From contig JAFGIP010000074.1 of NCBI GenBank assembly GCA_016929525.1, forward strand, positions 1 through 32,903: a stretch of 32,903 bases of DNA. Reading direction: 5' to 3'. A model generated the notes under the pieces. The model searched no databases. It was not told the DNA's origin and was given only the letters and a program-made list of their open reading frames with translations. Each line of letters starts with the position of its first letter. Position 1 is the first letter of the stretch. This document shows positions 17,144-25,546 of the stretch, in pieces. Both the position numbers and the translations under genes were made by a program. The stretch is from Bacteroidales bacterium. GTDB lineage: Bacteria > Bacteroidota > Bacteroidia > Bacteroidales > UBA10428.

Positions 17144-18130
17144 ATGGCTTATAATCAATATTCTAATTCAAATCTCTCCAAAGAGGTACGATGGCTTCTT
17201 AAAAATTGGAGATCGATATTAATCAGCTTATTTGTCTTAATAATACTGATCAGCGGACTATTCCAGATTGATCCTGAAGAGGTTGGAGTAATAACCCGCT
17301 TCGGTAAATATATTCGTAAAGTTGAACCCGGATTAAACTTTAAAATTCCTTTGGTTGAGAAAGTGGTCAAAGTTCCTGTGGAACGCCAGCAGAAACTTGA
17401 ATTTGGTTTCCGTACCATTAGTGCCGGAATACGCACAAAATATGAAAAATCAGGATATGCAGATGAATCATTCATGTTAACCGGGGATCTTAATCTTGCA
17501 GATGTTGAATGGGTTGTTCAGTATCGAATAAATGACCCCTATAAATATCTTTTTAGAGTCAGAAATCCGGAGACCACTTTACGTGATATCTCAGAATCAA
17601 CAGTAAGACAAATTGTAGGTGATCGAACGGTTGATGAGGTTATAACAGTTGGCAGAACTGAAATTGCAACAAAAGTGGTTGAATTAATTCAAAAAATATG
17701 TGATGATTATTCTATAGGTGTAAAAATTGACCAGGTTGTTTTACAGGATGTAAATCCTCCTGATCCGGTAAAGGCTGCATTTAATGCAGTTAATGAAGCG
17801 GACCAGGAAAGAGAAACACTCATTAACCAGGCCAAATCAGAATATAATAAGGTAATTCCAAAAGCCAGTGGTCAGGCAAAGGAAACAATACAAAAAGCGC
17901 AAGGGTACGCAACCGAACGAGTAAACAATGCAAAAGGAGAAGTAGCACGCTTCAATGCATTATATTTCGAATATATTAAAGCACAAGAGGTTACAAAAAG
18001 ACGTATTTATCTTGAAACCATGGGAAAAGTAATCCCGAAACTTGGTAATAAAATTATTACCGACCAGGAAGGAAACAATGTAATACCTCTTTTACAAATG
18101 CAAATGAATGAACAATCTAAAAACAACTAG
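17144..18130 (+). CDS. hflK: FtsH protease modulator subunit HflK (SPFH/band 7 protein)
   Basis: This 328-residue membrane protein has one N-terminal transmembrane helix (~27-47) after a short polar head, followed by a band 7/SPFH domain (~50-235: GVITRFGKYIRKVEPGLNFKIP) and a helical tail rich in Glu, Lys and Ala (~215-285). With HflC it forms a large periplasm-facing cage around FtsH and restrains degradation of membrane proteins. It is shorter than E. coli HflK (419), lacking the Gly/Pro-rich N-terminal extension, as is usual outside proteobacteria. The partner gene follows after 3 bp, so the pair is an operon. ftsH itself is not in the window. Confidence 0.92.
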   Translation: MAYNQYSNSNLSKEVRWLLKNWRSILISLFVLIILISGLFQIDPEEVGVITRFGKYIRKVEPGLNFKIPLVEKVVKVPVERQQKLEFGFRTISAGIRTKYEKSGYADESFMLTGDLNLADVEWVVQYRINDPYKYLFRVRNPETTLRDISESTVRQIVGDRTVDEVITVGRTEIATKVVELIQKICDDYSIGVKIDQVVLQDVNPPDPVKAAFNAVNEADQERETLINQAKSEYNKVIPKASGQAKETIQKAQGYATERVNNAKGEVARFNALYFEYIKAQEVTKRRIYLETMGKVIPKLGNKIITDQEGNNVIPLLQMQMNEQSKNN

Positions 18131-18133
18131 GCC

Positions 18134-19078
18134 ATGAAAAATACAAAGTATCTGTTATACATTACAATCATACTATTATTGATAATAATTATCTCTTCAA
18201 GCACTTATATTGTGAAAGAATCAAACCAGGTGATAATTACACAATTTGGTAAACCTGTTGGAAGTACAGTTACAGCTCCCGGACTAAAGTTTAAAATCCC
18301 TTTTATCCAAAAAACAAATTATTTTGAAAAAAGGTATATGGAATGGGATGGTGACCCAAACCTGGTTCCAACGAAAGATAAAATGTTCATTTTTGTTGAC
18401 TCTTATGCACGCTGGCACATTACTGATCCTTTACAATTCTTTAAAAGACTTACAAATGAAAGGGGAGCTCAATCACGTCTGGATGATATAATAGACGGCG
18501 AAACACGAGATTATGTTGCGGCACACAATCTTGTTGAAACAGTTCGCAACAGCAACAGAGTACCTGCTACATCAGGTGTCGTTAGCGAAGAAATTGGCGA
18601 TTCTTTGGTAGAAATTTCGATTGGAAGGGAGAAAATACAGACAATGATCCTTAATTCATCAAATGAAAAAGCAAAAGATCTGGGTATTGAAATACTTGAC
18701 TTCAGATTTAAAAGAATTACTTATGAGGAAAAAGTTCGTCAACAGGTTTATAACAGAATGAATAGTGAAAGATATCGGATTGCTGATAAGTACCGTTCCG
18801 AAGGACAGGGTGAAGCGTCAAGAATAAATGGAGAAAAAGAAAGAGAGTTAAAGACCATTCAGTCAGAAGCGTTTAAAAGTGCAGAAGAAATAAAAGGTAA
18901 AGCCGATGCTGAAGCCGCAGCTATCTATGCAGCTGCATACGATCGTTCTCCAAGTTCGCGTGATTTATACGCATTTCTGAAATCAATGGAGACCTTTGAA
19001 AAAACTTTTGATAATCAGACTTCAATAATATTATCGACTGATAGCGAGCTTTACAAATTTCTTAAGCGAATGAAATAG
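18134..19078 (+). CDS. hflC: FtsH protease modulator subunit HflC
   Basis: This 314-residue partner of HflK has an N-terminal transmembrane helix (~6-26), then an SPFH domain (~27-215: VIITQFGKPVGSTVTAPGLKFKIPF) and a coiled-coil tail with the typical RSEGQGEASRINGEKERE stretch (~222-245). The last part (YAFLKSMETFEKTF, ending DSELYKFLKRM) is diagnostic for HflC. Length is close to that of E. coli HflC (334). The order hflK-hflC with a 3-bp gap is the standard one. A GC-rich hairpin 18 bp after the stop ends the operon. Confidence 0.94.
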   Translation: MKNTKYLLYITIILLLIIIISSSTYIVKESNQVIITQFGKPVGSTVTAPGLKFKIPFIQKTNYFEKRYMEWDGDPNLVPTKDKMFIFVDSYARWHITDPLQFFKRLTNERGAQSRLDDIIDGETRDYVAAHNLVETVRNSNRVPATSGVVSEEIGDSLVEISIGREKIQTMILNSSNEKAKDLGIEILDFRFKRITYEEKVRQQVYNRMNSERYRIADKYRSEGQGEASRINGEKERELKTIQSEAFKSAEEIKGKADAEAAAIYAAAYDRSPSSRDLYAFLKSMETFEKTFDNQTSIILSTDSELYKFLKRMK

Positions 19079-19095
19079 AACAGAAGTAAATAGCA

Positions 19096-19118
19096 TAAGG
19101 GGCTTTAATAGCCCCTTA
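19096..19118 (+). terminator. Terminator of the hflK-hflC operon
   Basis: TAAGGGGCT (19096-19104) and AGCCCCTTA (19110-19118) form a perfect 9-bp stem with a 5-nt loop. The T-run after it is weak (CGTATTTTAT), but the position 18 bp after the hflC stop fits. Confidence 0.8.
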
Positions 19119-19507
19119 CGTATTTTATAGAAGAACCTCTACAATCCTCAATATTCCCGGTTTAGTCATTTTATAATTGATAGTTGAATTAACAATTACT
19201 AAACCCGTAAATGAAGTAAACCCAAAGAGTACTGTAGAGGTTGCTTCAAAATATATCTTTATAACTAATTTTAGTCTCTTTTATAATGAAATCTCAAGTT
19301 TATGAACTTATTACAGGATATCTAACAAACCAATTCAACTTTTGTTCCTGCATAAGGCAAGTTACGAAGAATTCTTTGAAAAAGATTTACATAAACGTTA
19401 ATATTTTGGTCTAAAAAAATATTTTAAACTCATTGATGAACTTGTTAATACCTTTTATTACCTGACCCCATCCGATTGCTCCAATCATAAATAACTTCCT
19501 TTTTACC
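19119..19507. other. Intergenic region between hflC and the pectin locus
   Basis: These 389 bp follow the hflC terminator and precede the pectate lyase stop. Short frames such as one starting at 19286 are present but interrupted and match nothing I recognise. I see no insertion-sequence ends, attachment site or strong hairpin for the pectin operon. Confidence 0.4.
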
Positions 19508-20863
19508 TTATTTTTTAAAAAAGTAGATATACGCACTAGATACACCTCCCTGAAAATCAATAATGCTATATTCAACTGATTCAGGGTGATTATGATTTGA
19601 ATCGGGATATAACTTTAAATGGTCGGAAAAAATTTCAATTTTTAAATTCGGGTTGTCTGTAACAGAACAAATCCTTACCGAATCATTATCTTTGTCATAG
19701 TCATTAATTAATGGATAAATTAACACCATATCTTCAATTGAATAATGAACTGTATCGTTAAGTGCAATTGGATCCGCATTAGTATCCCTGTTAAATTTAC
19801 CTGCATTATTCATAACTAAAACCGGAACTTCGGAAGAAGGATCAAGAGGATAACTATATAAGGTATCCGGTCTGAATGCATCACCAGACGTATCAAAAGC
19901 TCCTTTTACATTATCATAAATATTTCCAATTGCCAATAACTCAGGATCGCAAACACCTTTTCCAATATCCCTGATAATATGTGCATCTGAAAGATTTCGG
20001 AAGTAGTTATTCTCTGCAATAACTTTCGATTCCAGCCGCGCTGCTATGCAGTAATCCGCTGCATTTTCGTAATAATTATTGAAAACATGTACCTTCCCGA
20101 AACGAACTCTTGGCATTCTCTGCTGAATACGATAGTATTTGTTATCAACAGAATCATAAAACTGTGAACTCCCGTCGAACCAACAATGATGTATTGTAAC
20201 ATTCAGATTATTCCGGCAATTTACATTTTTATTGCTACTGCCAATTAACATAACTTTGTTATGATTACTAAAATGTGTCCATGAAACTGTAATATAGTTG
20301 GCACATGATGAATTTGTTGATGAAATATCCAGCAATCCATCGTAACTTTGAAAAAGGTCGCAGTGATCTATCCAAATATTTCTCCCATAGAGAGTTAAAG
20401 CATCTGTATGTGGAAAATCTTTGCCTTCCCATTTTCCTTCAACATAGGAGCCTCCAATACTTAGATTCTGTATGATAATGTTATTGCCATAAATATTCAA
20501 TCCCCCATATCGTATCATGGCGTGTTCTCCAGAGCCAATAATACTCAAATTATTATTGAATAATTTCACTCTCTCACCCTTTTTCAGGTCAATGGTATCT
20601 TTAAAACAAATTACCAATGGAGTGGAGTATTTTAAAATATCAAGAAATTCTTTCCTACAGTTAACCACAACGGTATCGCCCCCTGCGCCCCCCGTGATCC
20701 CTTCATTTAAAGTTACCCACCCGATAGGATTTGAGAATTTTTGACCTTCAACAATCAATAAAGACAAAGTGATATTTAATAATACCAGGAACGATCTCTT
20801 GTGAAACTCAATTCGGTTTTGACGCTTAATCAGTATTCTCAGACCATTTAAACAATTCTCCAT
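19508..20863 (-). CDS. Secreted pectate lyase, PL1 family, with a C-terminal beta-sandwich
   Basis: This 451-residue enzyme should cleave homogalacturonan by beta-elimination, leaving 4,5-unsaturated ends. The PL1 beta-helix covers ~45-345: IWIDHCDL (163-170), DGLLDI (175-180) and an arginine-rich RMPRVRFG at 249-256 before HVFNNYYE, where PL1 enzymes hold the catalytic arginine; Asp residues in the first two motifs suit calcium binding. Residues ~365-451 form a separate beta-rich tail of the cadherin/VCBS-like kind (LINDYDKDNDSVRI), not needed for catalysis. A hydrophobic export segment lies at ~23-40 behind an unusually long N-terminus. The chosen ATG lies inside the GH28 gene, overlapping it by 38 nt, and is the only ATG ahead of the export segment; a non-ATG start nearer to it is possible. 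Last gene of the locus. Confidence 0.9.
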   Translation of the reverse strand: MENCLNGLRILIKRQNRIEFHKRSFLVLLNITLSLLIVEGQKFSNPIGWVTLNEGITGGAGGDTVVVNCRKEFLDILKYSTPLVICFKDTIDLKKGERVKLFNNNLSIIGSGEHAMIRYGGLNIYGNNIIIQNLSIGGSYVEGKWEGKDFPHTDALTLYGRNIWIDHCDLFQSYDGLLDISSTNSSCANYITVSWTHFSNHNKVMLIGSSNKNVNCRNNLNVTIHHCWFDGSSQFYDSVDNKYYRIQQRMPRVRFGKVHVFNNYYENAADYCIAARLESKVIAENNYFRNLSDAHIIRDIGKGVCDPELLAIGNIYDNVKGAFDTSGDAFRPDTLYSYPLDPSSEVPVLVMNNAGKFNRDTNADPIALNDTVHYSIEDMVLIYPLINDYDKDNDSVRICSVTDNPNLKIEIFSDHLKLYPDSNHNHPESVEYSIIDFQGGVSSAYIYFFKK

Positions 20864-22268
20864 TAATATAAAATTCCTTAGTATTAAAATTCTTTACCCC
20901 CCGAATTACAGCATCTTTTTCAACTCCATTGAACTTTGAGTTGAATATTTGAATATCATAAATACAATTCTTATTTTGAAAACCTACAATATGAACCGGA
21001 TATTTACTTTTATTACTTTTTACATTGCTGATATGAATATTTCTTATTTGCGGTGGAAAATCCCCTTCTTCCGATTTGGTTTCATAAATGCAATTAATTT
21101 TGAGAACAGCTTCCTTCACTTCGCCAACTTCTATATCCTTGACAAATATATTTTCAATAATTCCACCCCGCTGTGCATTTGTTTTAATTCGAACAGCCCG
21201 ATCCAGTTCGGGACTATTCATTATGCAATTATACACATATAAATTCCTGCATCCTCCTGAAATTTCACTCCCTATAACAATGCCTCCATGTCCATTGTGC
21301 ATTCTGCAATTGCGAACCACAATATTCTCAGAAGGTATATTCCAATTCCGGCCGTCATTATTTCTGCCAGATTTTATAGCGATACAATCATCACCTGTAT
21401 TAAAGTAACAATTCTCAATCAGAACGTTTTTACACGATTCCGGATCACAACCATCATTGTTAGGACCCATGCTGTTGACATGTACATTTCTTATAGTTAT
21501 ATTTTCAGATAATAATGGATGAATAAGCCAAAAAGGCGCGTTTTCAATGGATATATCCTCAATAAGGATATTTTTACACCGGTAAAACTGAATGAAAGGG
21601 GGTCTTAAATAATGACCTTCCCCCATTTTTCTTTCTTCCAAAGGAATCTGTTTGTTTTCATATTCCATTAATAGGTCCCTCCCTGCATCAATATTCTGGC
21701 TGTCCATACCTTCAACCCATCCATAAGCTTTCTTCCCCTTCCAGGGCCACCAGTGTTCAACGCTTGCCTGTCCGTCTAGTGTTCCTTCCCCTGTGACTGC
21801 AACATTTTCAGACCCGTAAGCATAAATCAATGGTGAATAATTAAAACAATCCACTCCCTCCCACCTGGTTAAAACTAAAGGGAGATAATCTTTGTGGTTT
21901 GTGCTGAATTTTAGAACAGCACCTTCTTTAAGGTACAAATTAACGTTATCTTTTAAATGTATAGGACCGGTATAAAATATACCTTCGGGAATCAATACAA
22001 TACCGCCGCCATTATTGCTGCATTTCTCAATTGCTTTGTTTATCGCATCAGTACAATTATCTGAACCATTGCTTTCGGCACCAAACTCAAGAATATTATA
22101 AGTCTGGTCTCTGAATTCCGGCTCATTTATTTGGGTAAGTATATCGTCAAGGTTATTCCAGTTGTACTGTTCATATTGTGCATCCGCTGCAAAACCGTAA
22201 ACCGTTAATAAAAATACTACTGAAATTACATAGCATAGATTTCTTGTTAATCCATTCATTTCAAACAC
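20826..22268 (-). CDS. GH28 polygalacturonase
   Basis: This 480-residue glycosidase hydrolyses alpha-1,4-galacturonosyl bonds with inversion. All GH28 motifs are present: GPNNDGCDP with Asp272, TGDDCIAIK with Asp293 and Asp294, GHGG with His327, and RIKT with Arg360 and Lys362. The N-terminal part has the usual bacterial beta-helix entry (GAESNG at 64-69, then GGGIVLIPEG). A signal peptide ends near residue 30 (FAADA), so it acts in the periplasm or outside. Bacterial relatives with this layout are often exo-acting, trimming galacturonic acid from oligosaccharide ends; whether this one prefers homogalacturonan or rhamnogalacturonan is uncertain. The gene lies between the beta-helix protein (104-bp gap containing a hairpin) and the overlapping pectate lyase gene. 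Confidence 0.93.
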   Translation of the reverse strand: MFEMNGLTRNLCYVISVVFLLTVYGFAADAQYEQYNWNNLDDILTQINEPEFRDQTYNILEFGAESNGSDNCTDAINKAIEKCSNNGGGIVLIPEGIFYTGPIHLKDNVNLYLKEGAVLKFSTNHKDYLPLVLTRWEGVDCFNYSPLIYAYGSENVAVTGEGTLDGQASVEHWWPWKGKKAYGWVEGMDSQNIDAGRDLLMEYENKQIPLEERKMGEGHYLRPPFIQFYRCKNILIEDISIENAPFWLIHPLLSENITIRNVHVNSMGPNNDGCDPESCKNVLIENCYFNTGDDCIAIKSGRNNDGRNWNIPSENIVVRNCRMHNGHGGIVIGSEISGGCRNLYVYNCIMNSPELDRAVRIKTNAQRGGIIENIFVKDIEVGEVKEAVLKINCIYETKSEEGDFPPQIRNIHISNVKSNKSKYPVHIVGFQNKNCIYDIQIFNSKFNGVEKDAVIRGVKNFNTKEFYINGELFKWSENTD

Positions 22269-22320
22269 ATTACATTATATTCTTAAAAAGTAAAATACCT
22301 GCTAGTGAAAAATCCGGTAG

Positions 22321-22352
22321 TAATCCCGGCATTGTTATACATACCGGGATTA
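22321..22352 (-). terminator. Hairpin between the beta-helix gene and GH28
   Basis: TAATCCCGG and CCGGGATTA form a perfect 9-bp stem around a 14-nt loop, 20 bp after the stop of the upstream gene. On the minus strand a short ATTTTT run follows only about 10 nt later. It may be a leaky terminator or an mRNA-stabilising stem that sets different levels for the binding and enzyme genes. Confidence 0.5.
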
Positions 22353-22372
22353 TCCGGGAAACTGGAAATATT

Positions 22373-23674
22373 CTATTCCACTACCACGCGACGCAAAGTT
22401 GTTTCATTCAGACGTATAAAATATATACCCGGTATATAGTCTGAAATATTAACAACTTCAATTGATGAATTTAATAACCTTAGTTCATCGATCTTTAAAC
22501 CAACCGAATTATAAATCTCAATATATCCAGTTCCTCCATTCAATATTGTTAATTGTTCTGATGCAGGGTTAGGGAACAGTGTGAAATCTGAAGATTCGAA
22601 TATATTATCCACAGATTCAGGTATTTCTGAGTCCCATCTTGGGTCCCCGATGATGGTTCCTTCAGGACTCATTTGGTTAATATCAGACTCAAGGGGTATA
22701 TAGAAATTTGCTGTATCGGGAAATTGAAACTCGGGATCTAAATCCACAGCGTTATACTGATCAAGGTCCCAACTTACTTGAGCATATGTGCTATCATCGG
22801 GACTAAAATCAGGAGTCATGGCTGTATTTGTAATTTCAGCATATGCTTCCTCCATTATTCTGAATCCGTAAACAAGTGCTTCAGGATCACTGGCTGGATT
22901 TGTCTTGCCCAGAATACAGCTTCTGATCATCATATTGGCCTGATCGTTGGCAGTAATTTCGAACAGGTATTTATCACTAATTACACCTCCCCATTTATAA
23001 AATGTACAATTTTTAACAAGAATATTAGCAGGAAAGCTCACCATATCCTTGCAGTCGATTAAGGTTCCCTGAATATGATGAAAAGTTGAATTTTGTATAG
23101 TAAAATCATCAAATGTAATCTTGGATTTCAATCGAAATGGACCGTAACTCCCACCACCTCTCAAATCGAATATAATACAATCATCAACAAGAATATTATT
23201 TACATAGTTATCAGCCCTGTCACCACGAATCACCGATCTCTCAAAATTTCTGACTGTACAGTCACGGATTATAATATCGGTTCCTGATGTAAAATCAGTT
23301 GTGAGATTCACTACATACTCTCCTGTAAGAGCAACAGTATCTTCCACCCCTGTAAGTGAATCATATGTAGCTCCTGAGAATTCAATTCCCTCAAGTATCA
23401 GACTAATATCAGTTCCTGAAACACTTATCGATTTAATATAGACCTTTGGTTTAGGAGTTCCCTCCTCACCTCTGATTGTTAAAGACTTATCAATAATATT
23501 AATAGTATTATGTGCTGCTTTATGAGATCCTGATTTGACAATAATTTCGGTTCCGTCTTCAGCATTCTCAATAGTTGCAAAAAGATCATCACCTACTTCA
23601 ACAACAGTTTGTGCGCTCGTGTTGATCATAAATGACAGGAATCCTATTATTAAAAAGTAGATTGATTTTTTCAT
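22373..23674 (-). CDS. T9SS-secreted beta-helix protein (DUF4957/DUF5123-like)
   Basis: This 433-residue protein has a signal peptide (1-21, ending SAQ), a right-handed parallel beta-helix (~25-330) with repeated strand/turn units such as NILVDDCIIFDLRG, NILVKNCTFYKWGG and MMIRSCILGKTN, and a type IX secretion C-terminal domain (~360-433: FTLFPNPASEQLTI ... GIYFIRL). The outline matches the DUF4957/DUF5123 proteins that sit beside SusC/SusD in pectin loci of Bacteroidetes. The fold is that of polysaccharide lyases, but I see no firm catalytic signature, so it may be a lyase or a surface pectin-binding protein. The gene lies 77 bp after susD on the same strand. Secretion through T9SS implies a place on the cell surface or in the medium. 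Confidence 0.82.
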   Translation of the reverse strand: MKKSIYFLIIGFLSFMINTSAQTVVEVGDDLFATIENAEDGTEIIVKSGSHKAAHNTINIIDKSLTIRGEEGTPKPKVYIKSISVSGTDISLILEGIEFSGATYDSLTGVEDTVALTGEYVVNLTTDFTSGTDIIIRDCTVRNFERSVIRGDRADNYVNNILVDDCIIFDLRGGGSYGPFRLKSKITFDDFTIQNSTFHHIQGTLIDCKDMVSFPANILVKNCTFYKWGGVISDKYLFEITANDQANMMIRSCILGKTNPASDPEALVYGFRIMEEAYAEITNTAMTPDFSPDDSTYAQVSWDLDQYNAVDLDPEFQFPDTANFYIPLESDINQMSPEGTIIGDPRWDSEIPESVDNIFESSDFTLFPNPASEQLTILNGGTGYIEIYNSVGLKIDELRLLNSSIEVVNISDYIPGIYFIRLNETTLRRVVVE

Positions 23675-23751
23675 AGTAATTTATTTTAGTTTAACATCAA
23701 ACAAATTGTAATTGTAATTGTAATATCAATGCGATATAATATATGTTTCGA

Positions 23752-25539
23752 TTAATAACCATAATCGTTTTCCAGTGCTGTATTTACATCAACAATACTT
23801 TGATGAATTGGCAACAATTCTCTGGAATTAGGTTCGAAGAATTCAGCAATTGAGTTTATATATTCAGGGGTAATATCGCTTACCCAGTCGGTTACATTTG
23901 GCCACAAAATTGGATCGAGGCCGGCAATTTCCAATGAATCAAGGTGATATGTAAGATTCAGATATTGTATCTGTTCTCCTTCATTTCTCCAGACCACCTG
24001 TACAGGAACATTTTCATATGGCCCTTCCTGATTCATTAACATCTCAAGGTCATTTTTCATTTCATTGAGTTTTGTTTCAAGTAAATTCCATCTTATAAGA
24101 TCGTATTTACGCAGGCATTCACCACCCAGTTCCCAAGCCCTTTCCTGAACTATATCATTAAAGAATCCCTCATAATCTGTCGGAATTGCAGGAGCATATT
24201 CTTCATTCTCACCAAATGCTCTGTTCCTCACTTGTCGAAGAGCTTCAACGGCATCAGCAGAAGGTCCATGGTTTAACTCATTATCTGCTTCGGCAAACAT
24301 TAGTAAAACATCAGAATATCTTAACAAAACCCAGTTGATCCCCAGATACTTTGCACTTCCGGGGAACAGAGGATACATCCAGTCTCTGCGCCATTTAGCA
24401 ATGTTAATGTTTGTAAAATTGCGTAACAATCTAACATTATCTCCATCAATTTCATAAATAACAATAGTCACATCCCTGCGAGTATCCAGACTGTCAAATG
24501 AAAGGTAATAGGTAGGGATAGCCTGTAAACCCGGATTTCCTCTGCCATATCGTGAAGCGTCATCAATTCGTGTTCCAATATAATATCCGCTTTCACCGCT
24601 TTCACCCTGCCCCATTCCAACTTCCCACATGCTTTCGCCATAAGTATTATCAAGCAGGAGTTCACAATGTGTTCTGAATACGTCTTCATAACTAGGATTT
24701 AAACTATGCTCTCCACTCTGCATAATTTCCCAACATTGATCACGTGCAATCTGATAATACTCAAGGTGGTTCGATCCACGTTGCATTCCACCTTCCCTTC
24801 GCAGTGAATACCCTCCCCGAGCAAGAGCAATTCTGGCAAGCAATCCTTTCACAGCACCTTTGGTAATACGTTCATCAAGTGCTACTTCAGAACGCCATGG
24901 AACGAGAGTTTCAGCAAACAACAAATCATTAATTAAATACTCATAGATTTCATCTCTGTCTGTTTTAGGAAGGTTTAACTCATCGCCCGGTTCATAAGGT
25001 GTAGTTTTAAAAGGAACATCCCCCCAGTTCCTTATAAGTTCATAATAAAACAATGCCCTAAGCGTAAGAGCTTCACCATACATCCGCTTCATTTGCTTTT
25101 GTTCATCTTCAGAACCATCAAGATAAAGCTGACTTTCAGCAATATATTTTATACATATATTAGCGCGTTCAATACCATCATAAAGATTTCTCCAAGGCTT
25201 ATAAATCTCTTCGTTACCAGATGTTGCTGCATACCTTGCTATTCCTCTTCTGCCATTATCAAGACTTCCTGTGCACATAGCAATATCTGTATCAACACCA
25301 TAATACATGCTAAGCCTCTTTGAATATCCCTCATCACGAGTCATAAGCTGATAAATCCCGAGAACGGCCTGACGTGTAAGTTCAACATTCATGAATATGT
25401 TTTCAGGTTCAAAATAAGATACAGAATTCACCTCGTAGTAGTCTTCACAAGAGAGCATGATCATGCCAAGAAATAATGACATTATCAATATTCTCCAGTA
25501 TTTCTTATTTTGTATCAAATTCCTTATGGTGTTCATCAT
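23752..25539 (-). CDS. SusD/RagB-family surface glycan-binding lipoprotein
   Basis: This 595-residue outer-membrane lipoprotein has a lipobox (IMLSC) with acylated Cys31. The sequence shows SusD hallmarks: the early NVELTRQAVLGIYQLM segment, tetratricopeptide-like helices with ALTLRALFYYELIRNWGDVPF, and the late RYSDVLLMFAEADNEL and RQVRNRAF blocks. SusD proteins sit as a lid on the SusC channel and bind the incoming oligosaccharide. The gene lies 7 bp after susC, the normal tight pairing. The neighbouring enzymes predict pectic oligogalacturonides as ligand; the sequence alone does not show this. Confidence 0.95.
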   Translation of the reverse strand: MMNTIRNLIQNKKYWRILIMSLFLGMIMLSCEDYYEVNSVSYFEPENIFMNVELTRQAVLGIYQLMTRDEGYSKRLSMYYGVDTDIAMCTGSLDNGRRGIARYAATSGNEEIYKPWRNLYDGIERANICIKYIAESQLYLDGSEDEQKQMKRMYGEALTLRALFYYELIRNWGDVPFKTTPYEPGDELNLPKTDRDEIYEYLINDLLFAETLVPWRSEVALDERITKGAVKGLLARIALARGGYSLRREGGMQRGSNHLEYYQIARDQCWEIMQSGEHSLNPSYEDVFRTHCELLLDNTYGESMWEVGMGQGESGESGYYIGTRIDDASRYGRGNPGLQAIPTYYLSFDSLDTRRDVTIVIYEIDGDNVRLLRNFTNINIAKWRRDWMYPLFPGSAKYLGINWVLLRYSDVLLMFAEADNELNHGPSADAVEALRQVRNRAFGENEEYAPAIPTDYEGFFNDIVQERAWELGGECLRKYDLIRWNLLETKLNEMKNDLEMLMNQEGPYENVPVQVVWRNEGEQIQYLNLTYHLDSLEIAGLDPILWPNVTDWVSDITPEYINSIAEFFEPNSRELLPIHQSIVDVNTALENDYGY

Positions 25540-25546
25540 TTATGTT

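Noticed and set aside
19286-19420. Possible decayed gene or insertion-sequence remnant after hflC
   Set aside because: Frames are short and interrupted, no recognisable motif or terminal inverted repeats are visible, so nothing supports a named element.
22373-23674. Naming the beta-helix protein a PL6 or PL1 lyase
   Set aside because: The fold pattern fits but I could not find the catalytic Lys/Arg arrangement or the PL1 motifs, so only a beta-helix protein is claimed.
23697-23730. Three tandem TAATTG-like hexamers between susD and the beta-helix gene
   Set aside because: Too short and low in complexity to support a function in AT-rich intergenic DNA.
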